Source: CAYMUR01 sp964393615
GTDB lineage: Bacteria; Planctomycetota; Planctomycetia; Pirellulales; Pirellulaceae
Direction: 5' to 3'
DNA length: 64,000 nt
Assembly (NCBI GenBank): GCA_964393615.1
Contig: CAYMUR010000017.1
Location: 7,221-71,220 of the forward strand
This document shows positions 37,316-45,734 of this stretch, piece after piece. Numbering within the stretch: position 1 is the stretch's first letter; each line of letters opens with the position of its first letter. Both the position numbers and the translations under genes were made by a program. Under the pieces are notes generated by a model. It did not search any database. It saw only the letters and a list, made by a program, of their open reading frames with translations, and was not told where the DNA came from.

Positions 37316-38149
37316 CTACCGTGCAGTTGGCACTGGATCAGTTGTCAGAGAAGTTTCGGCTCGGGCGACCGCGACGTTCTTAGTCCGTGCTGGTGATGGG
37401 GACACCGGCAACATTATTCGCTGGTCTGTTTGTTGATAAACCTGATCGGGCGATGCATCGAAAAGTTCCTTCGTGGACGGTCTACTTACAGCGTGCTCCA
37501 TGACACTACCACCACAGCCACTGGTACAATCACTGTTGTTAACCCCACACGCTGTTCCACATCCACAGGCAACAGCCATGGAACAAGAAGATTCACCTTG
37601 TAAGCCGTTCGCTTTGCACGTCAACCGACTGAGCGGGCGATAGAAAAGATCCTTCCAGCAATTGGTTTTACACGCAACTGCACCCGTCCAATGACCACAC
37701 CGATCACACGGATCAGAGTAATCGGGTGGATCACTTTTCCATGAACTTATATAGACATCACCACCTCCAGAGCCCTGCCAACGATTGCTGTGGAAATTGG
37801 CCCAATGCTCATGAAACAATTCAAATGGACCTCGCTTTTCTGAGTGACGACTACAGGCACGACACTCGCCGGAAACCGGATCGCCGGCTGTTTCTTTATA
37901 TTCTGTCAAATCGACTGTAGATCCTCTGTCACGGTCACCTTCAAATTCACGGTCACCTTCAAATTCACGGCCACCTTCAAAGAAGTACCCTTTCTCCGTG
38001 TTGGCCGCCGTATCCGAAACCAGTGAACCCCCATGGCTTGGACAAGAAAAGTCACATGCACTGTGCTGCCAATTTGGACCACAACAACCAGTACCCAGGC
38101 TCACAAAAACAAGTATCGTAAACAGCGAATAAAAGATATTTTTTTGCAT
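37316..38149 (-). CDS. Cysteine-rich lipoprotein with internal repeats, unknown function
   Basis: A 277-residue protein from the ATG at 38149. Residues 5-18 are hydrophobic and lead to GTGC, so Cys22 is the probable lipid anchor. Cysteine is very frequent after that, in CxxC and CxC patterns (ECRAC, CDRCGHW, CGCGTACG, CTSGCGG), together with many Gly and Ser. This resembles planctomycete envelope or sheath proteins that form disulphides or bind metal, but I recognise no family. Residues near 75-90 hold a FEGDRE tandem repeat. The frame is open 33 codons further upstream, which would bury the signal peptide, so the internal ATG is preferred. It is convergent with the RND pump. Confidence 0.65.
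   Translation of the reverse strand: MQKNIFYSLFTILVFVSLGTGCCGPNWQHSACDFSCPSHGGSLVSDTAANTEKGYFFEGGREFEGDREFEGDRDRGSTVDLTEYKETAGDPVSGECRACSRHSEKRGPFELFHEHWANFHSNRWQGSGGGDVYISSWKSDPPDYSDPCDRCGHWTGAVACKTNCWKDLFYRPLSRLTCKANGLQGESSCSMAVACGCGTACGVNNSDCTSGCGGSVMEHAVSRPSTKELFDASPDQVYQQTDQRIMLPVSPSPARTKNVAVARAETSLTTDPVPTAR
37939..37983. repeat. Three copies of a 15-bp tandem repeat inside the lipoprotein gene
   Basis: The unit CACCTTCAAATTCACGG (minus-strand coding of REFEGD) is repeated in a 15-base period with single-base differences. It encodes GGREFEGDREFEGDRD and is an in-frame expansion, probably by replication slippage. Confidence 0.6.
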
Positions 38150-38966
38150 TGTGCTGTTTTTTTTAACTCCTGTCTGGGTGGAATAACTGGCTTTCTTCAC
38201 GGATAAAAACGTCAATTTGGCCGTGGTGCAAAAAGCTTCAACCGGCATGATGCACTTGATAATGCTAGCAACACATGTATCCCTCTTTTTGGATGAACAA
38301 GGCCATTTCCACGGTCAATGAATGCGTACGGCTTGCTGCGCAGGATGGAAAACAAACCCCTCTTTGCGTCAGAAATATCGGCCATACCACTAGTAATATC
38401 AAGATATTCCATAAAATCGTCACAGTTTAACAGCATGGCCAAGTCCCTTGGCGCTGCCAATTCTTCCGTGTATTTCACACTTTGATTGTCAAATCGTGGA
38501 CAAATAAGGGCACATTATTTCTAGTACAATTCGATGAAATATCAGGAGTCAGACTTTAATCAAACAATTCAAGACGCTCATCAACCAAGCTACCACTCAA
38601 GGACTCGTTCGCCAGGCCTACGAAACAGGCAGGTGATGGCTAATATTTTAGCTTGGTGGTCACGATCCGCTCACGAATGAAGGTCATTGTTTTGACAGTC
38701 TAAACTGAGAGAGGCCCCTCAGACTCGTTCAACATTGACTAACATCCCAAATTGCCAGGCACAGGTCCTCATTTGACAAGTAGTAAAAATGGATCACCTT
38801 CAAATGCTGGTATATGCCAGGTTGCCCGCTCGGTCGTGGTAGAAAAATATGACTTGTTGTTTGCCTAAACCTGCCTGGAACAACCCTAAAACTGGTCCGT
38901 TCCCTCTATCCCCTTTTCCTTCCTCGTCATCTACAATGGCGGTTTTCCCTTTAGCGAGTGACAACC
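38150..38966. other. Intergenic region without a convincing gene
   Basis: About 800 bases between two divergent genes. A GTG-started minus-strand frame at 38212-38478 (88 codons, LAMLLNCDDFMEYLD) is the best small candidate but shows no homology or ribosome site. CTGAG and CTCAG at about 38706-38723 can form a short hairpin. The region probably holds the promoters of both flanking genes. Confidence 0.4.
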
Positions 38967-40139
38967 ATGCGATGCGCTTATCTTGATTGTGCCAGTGGGA
39001 TCAGTGGCGACATGACACTCGGTGCCCTGGTGAATGCAGGTGTTGAACTGGAGTCGATCCAGCAAGGTATTGATTCTCTTGGTCTTCCCAGCTGCCGCTT
39101 GGTTGCCGAAAAGGTTAAACGACGTGGCTTCCAGGCCCTGAAGGTATCGGTAGAGCATGATCCTGAACACGCTCACCGACATTTACACCACATTACAGAC
39201 ATGATTGACGGCAGTAACTTGACTGCTCGACAAAAAGATCTGGCGAAACGCATATTTACCCGGCTGGGAAAAGCGGAAGCAAAGGTTCACGGCACAACTA
39301 TTCAAAAAGTTCATTTTCACGAAGTGGGTGCAGTCGACTCAATCGCCGACATCGTCGGGTCGGCCATCGCATGGGATCTTCTGGGTGTCGAACGCATTAT
39401 CTGTTCTCCAGTACCGACAGGACAGGGAACAATTACGATTGCCCACGGAATTTGTAGTGTACCGGCACCGGCTACCGCTGAGTTGTTAACCGGCATTCCA
39501 CTGGCTGCCTCCACCACGGATGCGGAGTTAACAACCCCGACAGGTGCCGCAATCGTGGCCACACTGGTTGATGAATTTGGACCCTTACCGCCCATGCAAA
39601 TTGAAGCCATCGGTTATGGCGCTGGAAATGCTGACTTCGAAGAACAGGCTAATATTTTACGACTCATGGTGGGCCAAACAACTGATCTACCCTCCTCCGA
39701 TCAGGTTTGTCTGTTGGAGACCAACCTGGATGACACGAGCGGTGAACTGATTGGACACGCATGTTCGCTGCTCATGGAACAAGGGGCACTGGACGTTTAT
39801 ACGACCGCTATCCAAATGAAAAAGAACCGGCCAGGTATTATGCTATCGGTACTGTGCAACATGGAAGACATGGAACAGATGAAGACAATCTTGTTTCGTG
39901 AAACTTTGACGCTAGGAATTCGGTACCAGCGTATCGCTCGTTTCAAACTAAAACGTACGTCTCATAGCGTCGAGACTCAGTGGGGACGTGTAGAAGGAAA
40001 AACCATTCACCTGCCAGATGGTAGTATCACATTTTCACCCGAGTATGAATCCTGTCGCAACCTATCACGGGCAAATCAGGTATCCTTGCCAACCGTATTT
40101 GCGTCCGCACGCCAAGCCTTTCACACAACACAAACTTGA
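38967..40139 (+). CDS. larC: LarC-type nickel insertion protein (DUF111)
   Basis: LarC inserts nickel into the pincer cofactor used by lactate racemase and related enzymes. The N-terminus CAYLDCASGISGDMTLGAL is the family signature. A histidine-rich stretch follows (HDPEHAHRHLHHI, about residues 70-83) that is likely to carry nickel. Further on are HFHEVGAVDSIADIVG, PVPTGQGTI, TPTGAAI and the C-terminal NLDDTSGE. The length of 390 residues matches a complete single-chain LarC without frameshift. The ATG at 38967 sits right before the signature; a GTG at 38958 is in frame. larB, larE and a racemase are not in the window, so the cofactor's user is unknown. Confidence 0.9.
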   Translation: MRCAYLDCASGISGDMTLGALVNAGVELESIQQGIDSLGLPSCRLVAEKVKRRGFQALKVSVEHDPEHAHRHLHHITDMIDGSNLTARQKDLAKRIFTRLGKAEAKVHGTTIQKVHFHEVGAVDSIADIVGSAIAWDLLGVERIICSPVPTGQGTITIAHGICSVPAPATAELLTGIPLAASTTDAELTTPTGAAIVATLVDEFGPLPPMQIEAIGYGAGNADFEEQANILRLMVGQTTDLPSSDQVCLLETNLDDTSGELIGHACSLLMEQGALDVYTTAIQMKKNRPGIMLSVLCNMEDMEQMKTILFRETLTLGIRYQRIARFKLKRTSHSVETQWGRVEGKTIHLPDGSITFSPEYESCRNLSRANQVSLPTVFASARQAFHTTQT

Positions 40140-40225
40140 ACACCCTTTAAACAACAGCAGGACTGCCAAATTCAGGGTTATTTCACGAGCACAGTCGACG
40201 CCGCTGCGAGTAGGAGACTCCCCCA

Positions 40226-40816
40226 ATGCAGGAAGGTAACATCTCATCGTGGATGTTAGTGGCAGGTATTGCCGTATTGACCTGGATTTTGTTGCGGCGC
40301 ACCTGGAAATACAGACGCCAATCACAGCTGGCAGACACATCCTCCGATCCCCATGCAGATTTTCGTGACCGGCATGACACCGGCATTGAAGTTTCGCGTG
40401 ACATGACTCGTTTGCAAGTAGAAATATACGACTTTGCGCGTGATATGCGAGCTGATATTGATACGAAAATGCGAGTCCTACAAACTTTGACTCGCCAGGC
40501 AGATCAACAGGCAAAACGATTAGAAGAGGCTATCGACCAGGCAAAAAATCTGGGAATTGCCGAATGTCGTGACACCTTAGAAGAAATCCGACGTGTCACG
40601 GCACAAGCAGTGGTTCTCGACGACATGCAAGCAGAACTTAATGGCACGCTGCCTCAAATCGCGCCGGTAGACCGTCTGCAGGACACACACTTTCGCAATC
40701 AGGTGTTTGCGCTGGCCGACAATGGACTTTCCGCAGAAGGGATCGCTAATCAAACGGGTGTCACATTAGGCGAGGTAGAATTGACACTCAGTTCACGTCG
40801 AAGTAGTGAATCATAA
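40226..40816 (+). CDS. Membrane-anchored coiled-coil protein with C-terminal helix-turn-helix-like segment
   Basis: A 196-residue protein. Residues 9-23 form one membrane helix (WMLVAGIAVLTWILL), then a basic stop-transfer stretch and an acidic coiled coil from about residue 58 to 130 rich in heptad Leu/Ile/Met. The last 35 residues (VFALADNGLSAEGIANQTGVTLGEVELTL) read like a small helix-turn-helix of the kind seen in DUF2802-like proteins. The cytoplasmic face may therefore bind DNA or a partner. I recognise no named family. It lies 86 bases after larC on the same strand. Confidence 0.6.
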   Translation: MQEGNISSWMLVAGIAVLTWILLRRTWKYRRQSQLADTSSDPHADFRDRHDTGIEVSRDMTRLQVEIYDFARDMRADIDTKMRVLQTLTRQADQQAKRLEEAIDQAKNLGIAECRDTLEEIRRVTAQAVVLDDMQAELNGTLPQIAPVDRLQDTHFRNQVFALADNGLSAEGIANQTGVTLGEVELTLSSRRSSES

Positions 40817-40888
40817 AGCGGGATACCAGTATTAAAACATTGAGGGTTTTCGTTCAGCTCCCATTTCTCAACATCTACTTTTTTGGAC

Positions 40889-41173
40889 CTATTTCGGTCG
40901 GTCGGTATGACCTAAATCGCGTCCAGGTGCAATCTGGTCGCGAATTCGCTGCTTCAACAACTTGATGTCGGGAATTCCATTTCCCTGCGAACGCGACCAC
41001 ACCAGATGGCCTTCCAACGAAATCTCAAACACTCCGATTCCACCTGGAACCAAAGCAACTTCACCAAGTTCTTCCGCAAAGGTCGTTAATAACTCCTGCG
41101 CCACCCAGGCCGCCCGAAGCAACCAGCGACATTGCGTGCAATAAATGATTTCAACACGCGGTAGATGCGACAT
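40889..41173 (-). CDS. SelW/Rdx-family thioredoxin-like protein (cysteine form)
   Basis: A 94-residue protein of the SelT/SelW/SelH family. VEIIYCTQCRWLLRAAWVAQELL contains the redox CxxC, Cys12-Cys15, at the exact place where animal relatives carry selenocysteine. GGIGVFEI and the VWSR strand complete the thioredoxin-like fold. Family members are small cytoplasmic redox proteins whose substrates are mostly unknown. It begins eight bases after msrB ends on the same strand. A protein repairing oxidised methionine and a thiol protein are thus encoded together. I used the ATG at 41173, directly before the first strand; an upstream start at 41233 would overlap msrB. Confidence 0.85.
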   Translation of the reverse strand: MSHLPRVEIIYCTQCRWLLRAAWVAQELLTTFAEELGEVALVPGGIGVFEISLEGHLVWSRSQGNGIPDIKLLKQRIRDQIAPGRDLGHTDRPK

Positions 41174-41181
41174 AGAAACGT

Positions 41182-41622
41182 TCAACCATCCGGATTTTTT
41201 GGATCCAATTCTAAGGCCGCTGAATTGATACAATAGCGCAAGCCGGTCGGAACCGGACCGTCTGGAAACACGTGCCCCAAATGCGCATCACAGTGGCTAC
41301 AAAGAACCTCTGTCCGTCGCCTGAAAAGGCTGTTGTCTTCCTGTTCAGCAACGTTTTTCTCGTTCACCGGTTGATAAAAACTGGGCCAGCCAGTGCCTGA
41401 GTCAAACTTTGTTTCAGATGTAAACAGTTCCGTCCTACAACAAACGCAACGATAAACACCTGGTATCTTGCTATCCCAATATTCTCCGGCAAAGGCACGT
41501 TCCGTGCCTTTTTTACGTGTTACGTAAAACTGATCCGCCGTCAACAATTCTTGCCACTCGGCATCGTCACGTCGCATTGAGCAGTTTTCGACTTGCTCCA
41601 AACGTTCTGGATTTTCAGCCAT
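41182..41622 (-). CDS. msrB: Peptide-methionine (R)-S-oxide reductase
   Basis: MsrB reduces the R form of methionine sulfoxide in proteins. Visible features are the zinc pairs CVCC and CSHC, FDSGTGWPSFYQP, HLGHVFPDGP, and the catalytic cysteine in RYCINSAAL. At 146 residues from the ATG at 41622, preceded by GGAG, it is the plain cytoplasmic form without a signal peptide. The reading frame stays open 32 codons further upstream but that part overlaps the neighbouring gene. It starts five bases after the terpenoid-cyclase-fold gene ends and is followed by the SelW-like gene. Confidence 0.93.
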   Translation of the reverse strand: MAENPERLEQVENCSMRRDDAEWQELLTADQFYVTRKKGTERAFAGEYWDSKIPGVYRCVCCRTELFTSETKFDSGTGWPSFYQPVNEKNVAEQEDNSLFRRRTEVLCSHCDAHLGHVFPDGPVPTGLRYCINSAALELDPKNPDG

Positions 41623-41627
41623 TTTAA

Positions 41628-42767
41628 TTACTCCGTCGCTGATTGGCTTGATGGCTTGCAATAAGATAGCGTGAGTAAAGCGTAACCTGTGACCAGATTG
41701 CCATCCCCTTCGAGCCATCGCGGATGCTGATTAACCCAAGTTCCATTGTCATGCTGCCGCCTGGTCAGTTCCTGTGCCAGTTCGTCACGCCAATGGTGTT
41801 CCACTCCCGCTTCGTCCACAAAGACATCTCCGCCCATGGCATCCAACGCCTTCGCAAAAGTGTGATAATAGTAATACAATCCTTGGTTACCCAACCCTGG
41901 ATTCATCTTCAAATCATACTGGGTTCGTATCCAATCCAGTGCCGCTTTGACACGCGAATCGTCTGGACCAACTCCGGCATAAATCATGCTCTTCAGCCCT
42001 GCATAAGTCATCGAACCGTAACCCCGCAAGCCTCCATCGGGCGTTTCTCCCAACTGGCTTTTACCTCCTGCTGCCGGCGTATAGTAAAAACTGCCGTCGT
42101 TGATCTTTGCCGCAAAGCGAGTTGTGTTGTATTCAGTTTCCAGATTTTGACAACGGGAAATAAATTTCAATGCCCGCTGGATCGCTTTAGTTTGCGGATC
42201 ATTTCCAGCCGCGATCAACGCTTCCACAAAAAAACTGGTATTGGAAAGATCTGGTCGGCCATGTTTACCATAACCTGCCCCACCGTCTGCTGGATCAGCG
42301 TGAGCCGTGCCATTACGCGGGCCCCACTGGATATCTTTTACAAAACGCTGAGCTGCATGAATCAGATCATTATATCGACCATCCCTGTTTGCCTCTTGAA
42401 AACAGAGGATCGCCAAACAGGTTTCATAATTCCGGTAAAGTGATCCCGGTTGGTAAATGCCTCCGTCTTCTTGCACAAATGTCTCTAACCATTGCACACT
42501 CCGCTGCACGAGTGGGTCATCCACATTACGACCATTGCGTAACACAGCGGTCGTTACCAAAGAGGTGACTCCCGTGCCTGAGTGTGAGCTATAAGACCCA
42601 TCGTCAGCCTGCCCGGTCGTCCGCAAGTAATTAATTGCGCGACTGATGACCAATTCGGTATTTTCAGACCTCACCCGTTGACGTTCGTCGGCTTCTGCCC
42701 AATGAATGTCCAACAAAGGGGCCACTACCAGCAACATCATAAATTGTAAATTGCATAAACGTACCAT
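41628..42767 (-). CDS. Exported protein with prenyltransferase/squalene-oxidase-type alpha-alpha repeats
   Basis: A 379-residue protein with a signal peptide (FMMLLVVAPLLDIHWAEA). An alpha/alpha toroid follows, with several QW-like repeats (DGSYSSHSGTGVTSLVTTAVL, DGGIYQPGSLYRNYETCLAIL, DGGLRGYGSMTYAGLKSMI). The fold is that of squalene cyclases, but the DxDD acid motif is absent. It is exported, so a cyclase reaction is unlikely; planctomycetes have many such proteins of unknown role. The ATG at 42767 gives a normal signal peptide, while starts further out would run through the 19-bp repeats upstream. It is the first gene of an apparent operon with msrB and the SelW-like gene. Confidence 0.75.
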   Translation of the reverse strand: MVRLCNLQFMMLLVVAPLLDIHWAEADERQRVRSENTELVISRAINYLRTTGQADDGSYSSHSGTGVTSLVTTAVLRNGRNVDDPLVQRSVQWLETFVQEDGGIYQPGSLYRNYETCLAILCFQEANRDGRYNDLIHAAQRFVKDIQWGPRNGTAHADPADGGAGYGKHGRPDLSNTSFFVEALIAAGNDPQTKAIQRALKFISRCQNLETEYNTTRFAAKINDGSFYYTPAAGGKSQLGETPDGGLRGYGSMTYAGLKSMIYAGVGPDDSRVKAALDWIRTQYDLKMNPGLGNQGLYYYYHTFAKALDAMGGDVFVDEAGVEHHWRDELAQELTRRQHDNGTWVNQHPRWLEGDGNLVTGYALLTLSYCKPSSQSATE

Positions 42768-42782
42768 CGTCAATCTGTTCCT

Positions 42783-42839
42783 TCTGAAAAAACACTGCAT
42801 GCCTGAAAAAACACTGCGTGCCTGAAAAAACACTGCGTG
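42783..42839. repeat. Three 19-bp tandem repeats before the toroid gene
   Basis: The unit CCTGAAAAAACACTGCGTG occurs three times (42783-42801, 42802-42820, 42821-42839), the first copy with two changes. On the coding strand each unit contains CACGCAGTGTTTTTTCAGG, so it sits in the 5' leader. It may be slippage, a repeated binding site, or T-rich pausing sequence. Confidence 0.65.
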
Positions 42840-43202
42840 CTGTCACTTTCACCTTAACGGGTACCCTACACCGCCCACGACTGCAATGATTTGTTGACCT
42901 TCCCATTATTTGCTTCGCTGACTTGATTTAATTCACACCACACGCGTGACAAATATCTATAAAACAAGATGACTTCTGACTTGTGTACATTCTACGTTAT
43001 CCGGCCCGATTGGAACAATTCATTTTACCTTCGTTGTCGAGGATTTGAATAGACAATCTATCAGCTCAATCCAGTTTGGGACAACCAGCAATGAATGCTT
43101 CAACCTGAGAAAGGGGAGGTATTTCCGTTACCACTCAAAATCAATCAGGGGAGACAAATGCAAAGTTCCTCTCATTAAATCGGCAATAACAGATTGCATT
43201 CA
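42840..43202. other. Intergenic region, nothing seen
   Basis: About 360 bases between the repeat-bearing leader and the end of the sigma-factor operon. No gene, hairpin or repeat was recognised. Confidence 0.4.
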
Positions 43203-43733
43203 TCATTGCAGTCCATCTGACTTGCCGTCCAGAAACCAATCCAGCACATCGTCCATCGCCAACTGAATCTCCTGTTCACGGTCCAACCATTTTTCTGCAT
43301 CCAGCATACCAACCAAGTACAACACCTCATCCATTGTTAACTCGTATGCTTCTGCCCAGTCCTCCTCCGGTTCTACAACCACCACAGCAACCGCTTTGTC
43401 CGGCCTTGGCATGTTTTCGGCAGAACTGGTTACGATCGCCGGTGTTTCCCAAGACACGACCAGAGTGCCCATCACCAGCAAGCAAACAGCAACCGCCCCC
43501 ACAAACCAATAGGCTGTCACAGGCCTGGTGAACATGTCAATCGTTGGCCGTGTAACCAAGGTCCCGGCATCGACATCGCAATCCCTCGATGCGCGTCTCA
43601 GAATTGATTGCATTGTCTTATCATGAAGTTCGGAAACAAATTGTGGTCGACTGGCATCAGCATCACGCACGAGACACTCTACCATTGAATCCTCGGGTCG
43701 CATCCCCTTCATTGGTCGTAACAACCTAAACAT
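43203..43733 (-). CDS. Single-pass membrane protein, candidate anti-sigma factor
   Basis: A 176-residue protein with a cytoplasmic N-terminal half of about 70 residues, one membrane helix at about residues 76-93 (WFVGAVAVCLLVMGTLVV), and an acidic outer domain of about 80 residues (DWAEAYELTMDEVLYLVGML). The start overlaps the end of the ECF sigma gene by eight bases, so translation is coupled. Placement and topology suggest an anti-sigma regulator, but the zinc-binding HxxxCxxC motif of ZAS-type anti-sigma factors is absent. This role is therefore inferred from position only. No downstream gene is close. Confidence 0.6.
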   Translation of the reverse strand: MFRLLRPMKGMRPEDSMVECLVRDADASRPQFVSELHDKTMQSILRRASRDCDVDAGTLVTRPTIDMFTRPVTAYWFVGAVAVCLLVMGTLVVSWETPAIVTSSAENMPRPDKAVAVVVVEPEEDWAEAYELTMDEVLYLVGMLDAEKWLDREQEIQLAMDDVLDWFLDGKSDGLQ

Positions 43734-44364
43734 GATCCAACTCCATCGTCAATTGCCGCACCAGGGATGCAGCATGCGCATCAGGGTCCAGAGGCTTTGC
43801 AGGAAAGCTCGCTCTCAAAAGCATCCGCCGTTTGATTTTTTGGCGGGCACGAAACAAACAAGTTTTGACGCCAATGCGTGTACACTTCAACACACGGGCA
43901 ATCTCGCCGGTACTCATCTGTTCAACATAAAACAACCAGAGGGCTGCGAATTGAGAGTCATTCAAAATCTCTGCAGCCACTCCCCACAAATTTCGACGCT
44001 GCTCTTCCATTTCTAACCGCCAGCCAGGCACCGGATGGTCTGACTTGATCTGTGAAATATTTTCGCTTTGAAAACACGCCACCGACGGTCTTCGCCGGTG
44101 ATTGATCAACAACCGATGGGCAATCGTAAACACCCATGTTTTGAACGTGTAGTCAGAACGATACCGAAACAGTTGATCATAGACTCGCCAGAAAACTTCT
44201 TGTGTTAAATCCTCAGCATCTTGATAGCTGACCGCACGTTGGCGCAGAAAATGGATCAGCGGTACCTGGTATTTGCGCACCAGTTCAGCAAAACTTTCAG
44301 TACAGCCACTTTTTGCCAGCTCTACCAGAGTTGTTTCATACCGATCATGCTTCTCAGACCGCAT
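43726..44364 (-). CDS. ECF-type RNA polymerase sigma factor
   Basis: A 212-residue sigma-70 family regulator of the extracytoplasmic-function group. Region 2 is clear (SFAELVRKYQVPLIHFLR, EDLTQEVFWRVYDQL, FKTWVFTIAHRLLINHRRR), and region 4 follows with SQFAALWLFYVEQMSTGEIARVLKCTRIGVKTCLFRARQKIKRR. A helix-turn-helix in region 4 would read the -35 element. The usual conserved domains are complete. It lies four bases after an exported protein gene and overlaps a one-pass membrane protein gene, an arrangement typical of a sigma factor with its own signalling partners. The promoter it recognises cannot be read from this window. Confidence 0.88.
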   Translation of the reverse strand: MRSEKHDRYETTLVELAKSGCTESFAELVRKYQVPLIHFLRQRAVSYQDAEDLTQEVFWRVYDQLFRYRSDYTFKTWVFTIAHRLLINHRRRPSVACFQSENISQIKSDHPVPGWRLEMEEQRRNLWGVAAEILNDSQFAALWLFYVEQMSTGEIARVLKCTRIGVKTCLFRARQKIKRRMLLRASFPAKPLDPDAHAASLVRQLTMELDHV

Positions 44365-44368
44365 CCAG

Positions 44369-45403
44369 TTAATCCTTTGACTTCAATTTCTTTTCATCTC
44401 GCATCCTTCGTCTTTTGTCTCGATAAAGCTTTTTATGCTTGTGAAATTCTTTTAAGATGCCAGCGGACTTTAAAACATCCTTGCCATTTGCTTCCCAGCG
44501 GATGGACAGATTAGTTCCATCAACCGTCGACGTAAGGCCCTCCAAGACGCGCATAACATGTTCGTGCTCTCGGTGTCGTAGCATAATCATAGCGCGCAGC
44601 CCATTCATTACCGCCACTGCGTTAGTTGCCGTTTCTTCCTTGTTAGTCACCAACTTTGAGTCAGCAAAGACCTTACCATCTGCTTCACCAGCGGCGAAGG
44701 AAAACTGGTCACTATCACTTAGGACAGGGCAGCGACCCGGCCAACCTAATTCTGCCATCTCAATACCTCGGGCCAGTAGCAAGGTGCCATCTTCGGCAGC
44801 CATGGCTAATGGAGAACTGGCGCTTATTGCTGCGGCTTTTCCGTCCAACACGTCCAATGCTACCATGACATTTGGGGTTTCACTTGAAAACACCATGATC
44901 GAACCCTGGTATAAGCAACCAGTAATATAATGGTCTTTCTTGCGCCCATGGTCTGATTTCCATAGATAAAGCCGATGTTCTCCATAACTGCTGACCCGTA
45001 AATCAGGATGACGTTCACGGAGCAATGCCAGTAACTTTTGCCCATCAACATTTTGTACTTCTATTAATACCGTTCCTCGATGTTTTTCAAACCCATTGTC
45101 AAAGAGTGTTGCACTCCGCAGGTCCTCCCGGGGATCCAAGCCCGTCTTTTCAATCATCTTGTCGATGTGTTCGCGAACACGCTCCCGACTCAACCATTTA
45201 GAACGTATATACTGGCCCCACCCGGATTCCCGCATAGCATCCATATCCATATGGACCAGCCACTTGGTATCAGCTGGTATGCGTGCGATGTCCAGAGGAC
45301 TGGTCAGTGCCGTGCGGGGAAATATTGTCGTTGTGGATGCGAGCAGCAGGACTAACGTTCCAGAATAAGAGATGGGCCGTATGGAAATCATCATTTTCCT
45401 CAC
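44369..45403 (-). CDS. Exported protein of unknown function, first gene of the sigma-factor operon
   Basis: A 344-residue protein with a signal peptide (SYSGTLVLLLASTTTIFPRTALT). The mature region has alternating strands and helices (DTKWLVHMDMDAM, SSYGEHRLYLWKSD, NVMVALDVLDG) and a strongly basic C-terminus rich in Lys and Arg, ending KKLKSKD. I recall similar planctomycete proteins with a VVHLDL-type opening, but no function. It ends four bases before the ECF sigma factor, so it is probably co-transcribed and could be a periplasmic sensor or a target of the sigma factor. The ATG at 45403 is followed by two further Met codons within five residues. Confidence 0.65.
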   Translation of the reverse strand: MRKMMISIRPISYSGTLVLLLASTTTIFPRTALTSPLDIARIPADTKWLVHMDMDAMRESGWGQYIRSKWLSRERVREHIDKMIEKTGLDPREDLRSATLFDNGFEKHRGTVLIEVQNVDGQKLLALLRERHPDLRVSSYGEHRLYLWKSDHGRKKDHYITGCLYQGSIMVFSSETPNVMVALDVLDGKAAAISASSPLAMAAEDGTLLLARGIEMAELGWPGRCPVLSDSDQFSFAAGEADGKVFADSKLVTNKEETATNAVAVMNGLRAMIMLRHREHEHVMRVLEGLTSTVDGTNLSIRWEANGKDVLKSAGILKEFHKHKKLYRDKRRRMRDEKKLKSKD

Positions 45404-45734
45404 TTATAGGGTCACTTTAAATACGTGTCCTTAAACATAACACTCCGAGAAGTACCGCTTCCTCGGAAGTCCGGAAAGAAACCGGCCATGATAGCACAAC
45501 GCACCAATCGGCATCTGCATTACGTCTGCATTGTAGTTACCAGAAAATATTGGTGTGGCAAAAATGACCTAGTTTAACTCCTCTACTCTTTATACACCCA
45601 ATCAAGCCTCCTGGTTACACAGAATTTCAAAAAAAACGGTCTCTGGCCCCACTTAATTGCCCACAACCGAAGTCCGCTGGGTAAGTTTTTCGACGTTTAT
45701 CCAATAGGGTGGTTGACCATCAAGTCCCTAATAC
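45404..45734. promoter_or_regulatory. Divergent promoter region
   Basis: About 330 bases between the sigma-factor operon and purH, which point away from each other. It must hold both promoters. No clear -10/-35 pair, riboswitch fold or repeat was recognised; purH has no purine-riboswitch-like leader here that I can see. Confidence 0.4.

Noticed and set aside
38212..38478. GTG-started frame of 88 codons
   Set aside because: Protein-like in places but no homology that I recognise and no ribosome site; it overlaps the likely upstream region of the lipoprotein gene.
40889..41173. Selenoprotein with in-frame TGA
   Set aside because: The SelW-like protein carries Cys at the position used by selenocysteine, and no in-frame TGA is present.
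41724..42443. Plus-strand frame of 239 codons
   Set aside because: Antisense to the exported toroid gene, without a family or ribosome site.
42783..42839. CRISPR array
   Set aside because: Only three contiguous 19-base units with no spacers between them, and no cas genes nearby.
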